Below, piece after piece: positions 1 to 5,350 of a stretch of 5,350 bases of DNA. The stretch's first letter is position 1, and every line of letters begins with the position of its first letter. This DNA comes from Gemmatimonadota bacterium (GTDB lineage: Bacteria; Gemmatimonadota; Gemmatimonadetes; Longimicrobiales; UBA6960): the NCBI GenBank assembly GCA_002712565.1, contig PAUA01000029.1, positions 26,938-32,287 on the forward strand, written 5' to 3'. Position numbers and translations under genes: made by a program. The notes beneath the pieces are model-generated. The model was not told where the DNA came from, did no database searches, and saw only the letters and a list, made by a program, of their open reading frames with translations.

Positions 1-239
1 GCATGAGCGAACCACTCGCCGAGCGATGCGTGAAGTCGGCACAATGTGTCCGGCGTGCCCTCCTCGAGAGCCTGGAGGATCGTTGTCCGGCGGTCCTCGT
101 CGTACGCGGTTGTGCTGAAAGCGAGCAGGCTCCAGTCCAAAGTCGCGCTGGAGTCGCCGTCGATCCGTACGAGCACGGCGTCGATCCCGTCGATAGACGT
201 CCCCGACATGAGGCCCACGAAAAGATCACCGGAGCTCAC
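1..239 (-). CDS. anmK: Anhydro-N-acetylmuramic acid kinase (AnmK), N-terminal part, cut by window edge
   Basis: Only the first 79 codons are present; the gene continues past the left edge. The translated start is MSSGDLFVGLMSGTSIDGID, which carries the G-x-MSGTSxDG signature of the AnmK family (residues 9-18), the phosphate-binding loop of this ASKHA-fold kinase. Known family role: AnmK opens the 1,6-anhydro ring of anhydro-MurNAc and phosphorylates it with ATP, giving MurNAc-6-phosphate in the cytoplasm, a step of peptidoglycan recycling. The start is a GTG at 239-237 whose last two bases begin the murQ stop codon (GTGA overlap). A Shine-Dalgarno-like GAGGA lies 9 nt upstream, inside the murQ coding sequence. 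Being directly downstream of murQ, whose enzyme uses the AnmK product, strongly supports the call. The C-terminal half, with the remaining catalytic residues, cannot be judged here. Confidence 0.93.
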   Translation of the reverse strand, partial: MSSGDLFVGLMSGTSIDGIDAVLVRIDGDSSATLDWSLLAFSTTAYDEDRRTTILQALEEGTPDTLCRLHASLGEWFAH

Positions 240-1150
240 GCCGGCGGGTCCTCGGCCAGACTCCCGATCACACGGGCAAGCACGCCCCCCACCTCTTCGA
301 GCAGCCCCTCCGCTTCTACGACTCCGACACGACGACGTTCCATGACGAGCGCGATCTTCACGCGGCCCCCCGCCGCCTCGAGGAGTGCCGTGGCGCCGGG
401 ACGATCCACCTCAAGGATCGTCATCAGAATCCGTTCACTCCGATCCTCAAGCTTCTCACAGGTCGCCTGGAGATCCACCATGAGGTTCCCGAACACCTTC
501 CCGGTCATGACCATGGCAGCGGTGGTGATCGTATTAAGAACCATCTTGGTGGCGGTGCCCGCCTTCATGCGGGTGGAGCCCGTCACGACCTCCGGACCAA
601 CGAGGGGTGCGATGACCACATCGTGGGCCTTCAGGAGTTCGGGCGTCGGGGACGTGCACAGGAGAAAACCCGTGTGCGCACCACATTCGCGGGCCCGCGC
701 CAAGGCACCATGCACGAAGGGGGTCGTCCCCGAGGTGGCGATCCCCATCACGAAGTCTTTCGTGCCGACTCCGAGGCGATCGATCTCGGCAGCGCCGTCC
801 TCCGGGTGGTCTTCCGCGCCCTCCTGGGAACTGACCAGCGCTATCCTTCCGCCCGCGATGATACCCTGCACCATTTCAGGATCGGTTCCGAATGTCGGCG
901 GCATCTCCGCTGCATCCAGAACACCCAACCGTCCCGAGGTACCCGCACCCACATAGATCATACGGCCCCCGCTCCGGAAGGCCTCCACCACCAACTCGAT
1001 CGCATCGGCAATGGCGAGCCGCTGGGATCCGACGGCCTCCGCTACCCCTCGGTCCTCGGAATTGATGAGATCGACCAACTCGAGCGGTGACAACACGTCC
1101 ATCGCCGAAGAACGCGGATTTCTCTGCTCCGTCAGTCGGTCGTCGAGCAT
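236..1150 (-). CDS. murQ: N-acetylmuramic acid 6-phosphate etherase (MurQ)
   Basis: This 304-residue protein has the usual length for the family. Known role: it cleaves the D-lactyl ether of MurNAc-6-phosphate, giving GlcNAc-6-phosphate and D-lactate in the cytoplasm during peptidoglycan recycling. Visible in the sequence: the N-terminal LTEQRNP motif (residues 6-12), the SIS-domain sugar-phosphate loop GAGTSGRLGVLDA (68-80), and the MurQ/GCKR family signature running from GPEVVTGSTRMKAGT to KMVLN (185-206), followed by GKVFGNLMVDL. Glu82 (in AEMPPTFG) and Glu113 (in GAED) align with the two catalytic glutamates of E. coli MurQ, Glu83 and Glu114. The frame stays open upstream to 1255, but I chose the ATG at 1150 because family homology begins at MLDDRLTEQRNP. 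Ribosome binding is weak there: AAGGGA lies 12 nt upstream. The stop overlaps the anmK start, and the gene diverges from the amidohydrolase at 1279. Confidence 0.96.
   Translation of the reverse strand: MLDDRLTEQRNPRSSAMDVLSPLELVDLINSEDRGVAEAVGSQRLAIADAIELVVEAFRSGGRMIYVGAGTSGRLGVLDAAEMPPTFGTDPEMVQGIIAGGRIALVSSQEGAEDHPEDGAAEIDRLGVGTKDFVMGIATSGTTPFVHGALARARECGAHTGFLLCTSPTPELLKAHDVVIAPLVGPEVVTGSTRMKAGTATKMVLNTITTAAMVMTGKVFGNLMVDLQATCEKLEDRSERILMTILEVDRPGATALLEAAGGRVKIALVMERRRVGVVEAEGLLEEVGGVLARVIGSLAEDPPA
249..253 (-). promoter_or_regulatory. Ribosome binding site for anmK
   Basis: GAGGA on the minus strand, 9 nt upstream of the GTG at 239. It sits inside the last codons of murQ and supports the GTG start that overlaps the murQ stop, so terminating and reinitiating ribosomes could be coupled. 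Confidence 0.6.
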
Positions 1151-1216
1151 GCGAACGATTCGTCCCTTGGTGTTCGAGGACCTGGAACTCCCCCCGGCTT
1201 GCGGCGATACTTCGCT

Positions 1217-1245
1217 TGGACAAGCTAATCTTGGTTTCTTTTTAT
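1217..1245 (+). promoter_or_regulatory. Possible promoter for the rightward arm
   Basis: TGGACA (1217-1222, 5 of 6 matches to TTGACA) is followed after 17 bp by TTTTAT (1240-1245, 4 of 6 matches to TATAAT). Transcription would start near 1252, leaving a leader of about 27 nt before the GTG at 1279. The -10 box is poor, and TATAGA at 1243-1248 is an alternative with a longer spacer. The position inside the divergent region is the main support. The consensus used is the E. coli one, which may not hold in this organism. Confidence 0.25.
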
Positions 1246-1257
1246 AGACAACCAAGA
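1229..1257. promoter_or_regulatory. Perfect 8-bp inverted repeat in the divergent control region (candidate operator)
   Basis: TCTTGGTT at 1229-1236 and its exact reverse complement AACCAAGA at 1250-1257 are separated by 13 bp, so arm centres are 21 bp apart, about two helical turns. The spacer is a T-rich patch that stands out from the GC-rich surroundings and holds -10-like hexamers on both strands: TATAAA at 1246-1241 (minus) and TATAGA at 1243-1248 (plus). This geometry suits a dimeric regulator covering the start region of one or both divergent transcripts. E. coli murQ is controlled by an RpiR-type repressor (MurR), but no regulator gene is visible here, so the binding protein is unknown. 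There is no GC-rich stem or trailing T run arguing for a terminator. Confidence 0.45.
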
Positions 1258-1278
1258 ACTTTGCACACCCGAGGCTCC

Positions 1279-2460
1279 GTGAATCTTCTCGAAGAGGCCC
1301 AATCTCTCGCCGCAGACCTCACTGCGATACGTAGAGATCTTCATCAGCATCCGGAACTCTCGTTCCAGGAGGTCCGGACCGCGGGAATCGCAGCGAGGGA
1401 AATGGAGGTGCTCGGGTTCTCCGTCCGCACCGGGATCGGTCGGACCGGCGTGATCGCTGAACTCCACAACGGCGAAGGTCCGGTCATTGCACTTCGTGCG
1501 GACATGGACGCCCTCCCCATTCAGGAGGCGAATACGCACGATTTCGTCTCCCAGAACCCGGGTGTCATGCACGCCTGCGGGCACGATGGACATGTGGCCG
1601 GGTTGATCGGAGCGGCCCGAATTCTGGCGGAGAAGAGAGATTCTGGGCTCCTGCCCTCTGGCACCATTCGATTCATCTTTCAACCCTCCGAAGAGGCGAC
1701 CGACGACGAGGGCAAGAGTGGAGCGATGCGGATGGTGGACGAAGGTGTGATGGAGGGGGTCGACGCCGTCGTGGGACTACATCTGGGAGGTCCGCTCCCA
1801 GCTGGGAAGATCTTCTTCGCGGCCGGACCCATCATGGCCGGCGCCGCGGAGATACACATCGAGGTGCTCGGCAAGAGCAGTCACGCGGGAATGCCCGAGG
1901 CCGGCGTGGATGCGCTCGTATTGGCGGCTCGGGGTGTGGTCGCAGCCCAGGACTCGGCACCCAAGGACCGTTCGCCCGTGGAAGACGGGCTCATTTCCTT
2001 CGGGCAGATTTCGGGGGGCACCGCCACCAACGTCCTGGCGGACCGCGTGGCGATCGACGGGACCATGCGTTTCTTCTCGGAGGAGACCCGAGAACGCCTC
2101 AACCGCCGGTTGGACGAGGCGTTCGGCGTTCTGGAAGAATCGGGCGCTAAGGTCACGATCGACGTCGAGACCGGTATTCTTCCTGTCATCAACGACGACC
2201 GAGTGACCACATGCGTGCGCGCCGCGGTCATCGATCTGGTGGGAGAGGACGACGTGCTTCCCATCGAGCCCATGACACTCGCAGAGGATTTTTCCTTTCT
2301 CGCGAAGGAGACGCCAGGCACATTTTTTTGGGTCGGGGCAGCCCTCCCCAAGCCTCGGATGCACCATGAGTCCGACTTCGATATCGACGAAGCGGCGCTC
2401 CCATTGGGGGCCGCCACGTTGTCGGCCGGCGCCATCAGCCTTCTCCAAGAGATGGGGTAA
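1279..2460 (+). CDS. M20D-family metal-dependent amidohydrolase (N-acyl amino acid hydrolase type)
   Basis: A 393-residue cytoplasmic protein with no signal peptide, of normal length for the HipO/AmaA/YxeP-like M20D group. These enzymes use a two-metal centre to hydrolyse amide bonds of N-acyl amino acids or related conjugates. Visible motifs: DLHQHPEL (20-27), ALRADMDALPIQE (71-83), MHACGHDGH (97-105), QPSEE (135-139), GLHLGG (166-171) and the C-terminal MHHESDFDID (361-370). Cys100, His102, Glu139, His168 and His363 are the likely metal ligands, with Glu138 next to Glu139 as the general base. The inserted dimerisation domain spans about 187-300 and carries GKSSHAGMPEAGVD and GGTATNVLAD. The frame is open from 1087, but homology begins at the GTG at 1279, which has GAGG 4 nt upstream; an in-frame TTG at 1261 is an alternative. 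The substrate cannot be read from sequence: N-acetyl-diaminopimelate, aryl-glutamate and other acyl amino acids are all handled by relatives. Confidence 0.92.
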   Translation: MNLLEEAQSLAADLTAIRRDLHQHPELSFQEVRTAGIAAREMEVLGFSVRTGIGRTGVIAELHNGEGPVIALRADMDALPIQEANTHDFVSQNPGVMHACGHDGHVAGLIGAARILAEKRDSGLLPSGTIRFIFQPSEEATDDEGKSGAMRMVDEGVMEGVDAVVGLHLGGPLPAGKIFFAAGPIMAGAAEIHIEVLGKSSHAGMPEAGVDALVLAARGVVAAQDSAPKDRSPVEDGLISFGQISGGTATNVLADRVAIDGTMRFFSEETRERLNRRLDEAFGVLEESGAKVTIDVETGILPVINDDRVTTCVRAAVIDLVGEDDVLPIEPMTLAEDFSFLAKETPGTFFWVGAALPKPRMHHESDFDIDEAALPLGAATLSAGAISLLQEMG

Positions 2461-2513
2461 GTCCCCTGGGACGAATCGCAACAGGGCCGATCTGCCCGAA
2501 ACGCGCGGTACTC

Positions 2514-4295
2514 GTGCCACGCCCGAAACGTGCAGCACGAGCGATGCTCGGTCTGGCGCTTCTGCTGGCCGCTTGTACGCCGGCCGAACCACGCCAGGCC
2601 CCCTCAGACGAGACGGCCAAATCCCGACCTCCCGTCGTCTTTCCGGACACCTGGCGATTCTCGGCCGACGCTGCACCCGTAACCGCTGAACACGCCGTGG
2701 TCGTGAGCGCGGATACATACGCCAGCGAAATCGGTGCTCGCATCATGCAGGAGGGCGGGAACGCGGTGGACGCGGCCATCGCCGTATCCTTCGCTTTGGC
2801 CGTGGTCGTACCGCGTGCAGGGAATATCGGTGGCGGTGGCTTCATGGTCGTGAGGATGGCCGATGGGACCATCGCAGCGCTCGACTACAGAGAAAAAGCA
2901 CCGCTCGAGGCCAACCGCGACATGTTCGTCGACGACCGCGGGGAGTTGACCGGCAAGTCGGAGCTTGGGCATCTGGCTGTGGGCGTGCCGGGCTCCGTGA
3001 TGGGCCTGTGGGAAGCCCACCAACGGTTCGGCACCATGGCCTGGGCTGCACTGGTGGAGCCGGCAGCCGAGCTGGCTGACGGCTTCGAGGTCGGCGAAGG
3101 CTTCCGCCGCAGCATCGTCACCAAGGAGACGGACCTCCGGCTCTACGAAGCAACGGCGGCGACCTTCCTCCCAGGGGGCCGGATCGTGGACCTGGGCGAG
3201 ACCTTTGCTCAGCCCGAGCTCGCGGCCACGCTGCGCCGGATCCGAGACCGAGGCGCCGACGGATTCTACCGGGGAGAGACCGCCGATCTGATCGTCGCGG
3301 AGATGGCACGTGGCGACGGACTCATCTCCCATCGGGACCTGGAAACCTACACCGCCGCTTGGCGGGACCCGATCGAGTTCACGTATCGGGGTTACACGGT
3401 TCTCTCGATGCCGCCCTCCTCCTCAGGGGGCACCACGATGGCGGAAATGGCCAACATTCTGGAGATCTACGACCTCGCGGAGCTGCCCTGGCACTCGACC
3501 CAGATGATTCACCTTCTAGCGGAGTCTTCGCGACGGTCGTTCTCGGATCGGAACCAGTATCTGGCGGACCCGGATTTCATCGAGCTCCCGCTGGAGCGTT
3601 TGACGGCGAAGTCGTACGCCGCCGCACGGGCCGCATCAATCACTGACCGGGCCACACCCTCGGCGGAAGTCGGGCCCGGCCTGGAACCTCCGCGGGAGGG
3701 GAACAACACTACGCACCTCTCCGTCGTGGACGCCTCTGGGAACGCCGTGGCCGTGACAACGACGCTCAACTTGTCGTTCGGCAGTAAGGTGACGGTGGCG
3801 GGGGCCGGGTTCCTGCTGAACAACGAGATGGACGACTTCTCTGCGAAGCCGGGCACAGCAAATTTTTTCGGTCTGGTCCAGGGAGAGAACAACGCCGTGG
3901 AGCCCGGCAAGAGGATGCTGTCGGCCATGACCCCCACGATCGTCAGCCGTCCCGACGGCACACCCTTCTTCGTCACAGGCTCCCCCGGGGGACCAAGGAT
4001 CATCACGACGGTCTTTCAGACCATCGTCAACGTCGTGGATTACGGGATGAACGTCGCTCAGGCCGTGCATGCGCCCCGGGTCCACCACCAGCACCTGCCC
4101 GACCAGATCGTGTACGAGAGCGGCGCCCTGACTGCGACGGTCCTGGCGGAGTTGGAAGCCCGCGGCCATGTGGTGGTTGAACGGGTTGAAGACGGAGGAC
4201 TATCCGGAAGTGTTCAGGCCATCATGGTCATGCCGGACGGAACGCTCCAAGCGGCGTCCGATCCGCGCGGCCGTGGCGCGGCCGTAGGGTGGTGA
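2514..4295 (+). CDS. ggt: Gamma-glutamyltransferase / glutathione hydrolase, predicted lipoprotein
   Basis: A 593-residue Ntn-hydrolase precursor. The family cuts gamma-glutamyl bonds (glutathione and other gamma-glutamyl peptides), transferring the glutamyl group to water or an amino acid. Residues 1-21 form a lipoprotein signal peptide: a basic start (MPRPKRAAR), a hydrophobic stretch and lipobox LAAC with Cys21. Thr22 follows, not Asp, so outer-membrane sorting is expected in a diderm. Self-cleavage should occur before Thr399 in GNNTTHLSVVD, giving a large subunit of about 22-398 and a small one of 399-593. Other landmarks are GNIGGGGFMV (103-112), Arg126 in DYREKAP (the alpha-carboxylate-binding Arg114 of E. 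coli), the lid loop NNEMDDFSAKPG (436-447) with Asp441, and the oxyanion segment TGSPGGPRIITT (488-499). The SS pair of E. coli (Ser462-Ser463) reads Ser470-Ala471. The GTG at 2514 is chosen because the later ATG (2544) would remove the basic n-region; no strong ribosome binding site precedes either. The gene lies 53 bp after the amidohydrolase, probably in the same operon. Confidence 0.96.
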   Translation: MPRPKRAARAMLGLALLLAACTPAEPRQAPSDETAKSRPPVVFPDTWRFSADAAPVTAEHAVVVSADTYASEIGARIMQEGGNAVDAAIAVSFALAVVVPRAGNIGGGGFMVVRMADGTIAALDYREKAPLEANRDMFVDDRGELTGKSELGHLAVGVPGSVMGLWEAHQRFGTMAWAALVEPAAELADGFEVGEGFRRSIVTKETDLRLYEATAATFLPGGRIVDLGETFAQPELAATLRRIRDRGADGFYRGETADLIVAEMARGDGLISHRDLETYTAAWRDPIEFTYRGYTVLSMPPSSSGGTTMAEMANILEIYDLAELPWHSTQMIHLLAESSRRSFSDRNQYLADPDFIELPLERLTAKSYAAARAASITDRATPSAEVGPGLEPPREGNNTTHLSVVDASGNAVAVTTTLNLSFGSKVTVAGAGFLLNNEMDDFSAKPGTANFFGLVQGENNAVEPGKRMLSAMTPTIVSRPDGTPFFVTGSPGGPRIITTVFQTIVNVVDYGMNVAQAVHAPRVHHQHLPDQIVYESGALTATVLAELEARGHVVVERVEDGGLSGSVQAIMVMPDGTLQAASDPRGRGAAVGW

Positions 4296-4335
4296 CCGGT
4301 GGGCGACCGGCGCGTGACCTGCTAGTGACCCGAGA
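4292..4335. repeat. Four imperfect 11-bp tandem direct repeats
   Basis: Four consecutive 11-bp units start at 4292, 4303, 4314 and 4325: GTGACCGGTGG, GCGACCGGCGC, GTGACCTGCTA and GTGACCCGAGA. The common core is G(T/C)GACC at the left of each unit; the last five bases vary. The first unit contains the stop codon of the gamma-glutamyltransferase gene, and the array ends 12 bp before the ABC transporter start. One repeat per helical turn would put every core on the same face of the DNA. It may be a protein-binding array or a small tandem duplication; function is unknown. Confidence 0.5.
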
Positions 4336-4347
4336 CGGATCGCGGGG

Positions 4348-5350
4348 ATGAACGAACTCCGCACCATCCTCCCCTACTTTCGGCCCTACCGAACAGGGGC
4401 CGTGGCGGGTCTGGCGTTGGTTGTCGTCACCAACCTCTTCGCGGTGGCCGGGCCATATCTGATCAAGCTGTCCATCGACGGCTTGGGCGATCCGGATGTG
4501 ACGATGGGTCGCATTTCGACCTATGCCCTCCTCCTCGTAGTGGCCGCATTTCTCGGAGGGGCCGCCAAGTATGGCATGCGCGAGCTTCTCAACGGTCTCA
4601 GTCGCCGCATCGAGTGCGACCTGCGGAACGACTACTTTGCGCACCTCCTTCGGCTGGACGCGGGCTTCTATGGCCGCACGCGGACCGGTGATCTCATGGC
4701 CCGCGCCACCAACGACACCCAGGCCGTACGTATGGCAACCGGGCCCGCCATCATGTACGCGGTGAACACGTTCGTGAGCTTCCTGCTCACTCTGGGACTC
4801 ATGGTATGGATCAGCCCGAGGCTCACGGTCTACGCGCTGGCCCCCATGGTGGTCCTCCCACCAGTCGTTTTCATGTTCGCAAGGGTGATTCACCGGCGCT
4901 TCGAGAAAATCCAGGAGCAGTTCTCCACGCTCTCGACCATGGTGCAGGAAAACCTGACGGGCATGCGCATCGTGCGGGCTTATGTGCAGGAGGACAGCCA
5001 GGCGCACCAGTTCGACAAATTCAACCGTGAGTACATGGACAGAAACATGGACCTCGTGAAGGTGGCGGGCCTGTTCCATCCCATCCTCGCGCTCTTCTCG
5101 GGAGCGGCGATGGTCATTGTGCTGTGGGTAGGCGGTCTCGAAGTCATCGCCGGACGGATCACAACTGGAGACTACGTCGCGTTCGGAATCTACGTCGCGT
5201 ACCTCATCTGGCCGCTCATCGCCCTGGGCTGGGTGGTCAATCTGTTTCAGAGGGGCTCGGCCAGTATGGGCCGCCTCAACAAGATCTTCGAGACCGAACC
5301 GGCCGTGCGGCCCCCCGAGAACCCCGTACCGCTGGCCGAGCCTCGCGGCG
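4348..5350 (+). CDS. ABC exporter half-transporter, membrane domain (MdlA/BmrC-like), cut by window edge
   Basis: The first 334 codons of a fused membrane-plus-ATPase ABC exporter. The ABC_membrane fold is clear, with six predicted transmembrane helices near residues 15-38, 56-74, 136-156, 158-180, 241-263 and 271-293. Between helices 2 and 3 the coupling segment FYGRTRTGDLMARATNDTQAV (107-127) is nearly identical to that of MdlA and BmrC/YheI proteins. A second conserved segment, VQENLTGMRIVRAYVQE, spans 199-215, and helix 6 is followed by FQRGSASMGRLNKIFETEP (300-318), the usual linker into the nucleotide-binding domain. Walker A, signature and Walker B motifs lie beyond the right edge, so ATPase integrity cannot be checked. 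The ATG at 4348 is the only reasonable start, since an in-frame stop lies at 4315-4317. Ribosome binding is weak (GGGG immediately before the ATG; GACGGA about 8 nt upstream). MdlA and BmrC relatives often work as heterodimers with a neighbouring second half-transporter. The substrate is unknown; multidrug or lipid export is typical. Confidence 0.93.
   Translation, partial: MNELRTILPYFRPYRTGAVAGLALVVVTNLFAVAGPYLIKLSIDGLGDPDVTMGRISTYALLLVVAAFLGGAAKYGMRELLNGLSRRIECDLRNDYFAHLLRLDAGFYGRTRTGDLMARATNDTQAVRMATGPAIMYAVNTFVSFLLTLGLMVWISPRLTVYALAPMVVLPPVVFMFARVIHRRFEKIQEQFSTLSTMVQENLTGMRIVRAYVQEDSQAHQFDKFNREYMDRNMDLVKVAGLFHPILALFSGAAMVIVLWVGGLEVIAGRITTGDYVAFGIYVAYLIWPLIALGWVVNLFQRGSASMGRLNKIFETEPAVRPPENPVPLAEPRG

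Noticed and set aside
3..956. Long plus-strand open frame (317 codons) opposite murQ and anmK
   Set aside because: Its protein is Arg/Ser/Pro-rich with no recognisable fold, and it lies antisense to strong MurQ and AnmK homology. Such mirror frames are expected in GC-rich coding DNA.
1151..1255. N-terminal extension of MurQ to an ATG at 1255
   Set aside because: The extra 35 residues have no family homology and would run through the inverted repeat and A+T-rich control region. MurQ homology begins at the ATG at 1150.
1087..1278. N-terminal extension of the amidohydrolase to an ATG at 1087
   Set aside because: It would overlap the murQ 5' end and the whole divergent control region, and M20D homology begins only at the GTG at 1279.
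2464..2497. Possible hairpins between the amidohydrolase and ggt genes (CCCTG with CAGGG; GGGC with GCCC)
   Set aside because: The stems are only 4-5 bp, mutually exclusive, and lack a following T run, so they do not support a terminator.
1777..2718. Minus-strand open frame (313 codons) opposite the amidohydrolase and the start of ggt
   Set aside because: It crosses two well-supported genes and an intergenic gap and shows no domain motif. It is a codon-bias shadow.
4228..5079. Minus-strand open frame (283 codons) opposite the ABC exporter
   Set aside because: The His/Glu/Val-rich composition is that of an antisense frame over transmembrane coding sequence. The plus strand has clear ABC exporter motifs throughout.

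Overview
The window is a gene-dense, GC-rich (roughly 60% by eye) bacterial chromosomal segment with short intergenic gaps and no sign of phage, insertion sequences, CRISPR, tRNA or rRNA. A lipobox signal peptide and an anhydro-muropeptide recycling pair suggest a Gram-negative (diderm) heterotroph. The protein style (GC-rich, GTG starts, lipoprotein gamma-glutamyltransferase, stand-alone M20D amidohydrolase) would suit a group such as Gemmatimonadota, but that placement is a guess.

Layout. Leftward arm (minus strand): murQ (N-acetylmuramic acid 6-phosphate etherase, 1150 to 236), then anmK (anhydro-N-acetylmuramic acid kinase, from 239, running off the left edge). They overlap by 4 bp (GTGA), so they are almost certainly cotranscribed and probably translationally coupled. 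Rightward arm (plus strand): an M20D-family metal amidohydrolase (1279-2460), a lipoprotein gamma-glutamyltransferase (2514-4295), and the membrane domain of an MdlA/BmrC-like ABC exporter (4348 to beyond the right edge). The gaps are 53 and 52 bp with no convincing terminator, so one transcript is plausible.

The two arms diverge from a roughly 128 bp control region (1151-1278). It contains an A+T-rich patch enclosed by a perfect 8-bp inverted repeat (1229-1257), a good candidate operator for one or both arms. A second non-coding oddity is a run of four imperfect 11-bp direct repeats (4292-4335) between the gamma-glutamyltransferase and the ABC transporter genes.

How the genes may work together: AnmK phosphorylates anhydro-MurNAc to MurNAc-6-P, and MurQ turns that into GlcNAc-6-P and D-lactate (established knowledge). 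The gamma-glutamyltransferase would cut gamma-glutamyl bonds outside the cytoplasmic membrane, and the amidohydrolase would deacylate an N-acyl amino acid or amide-linked compound inside the cell. Together they could form a salvage locus for wall sugars and gamma-glutamyl or acylated amino compounds. That link is inferred from position only. I see no clear evidence of a wholly new system; the repeats and a substitution in the gamma-glutamyltransferase pocket are the points most worth a second look.
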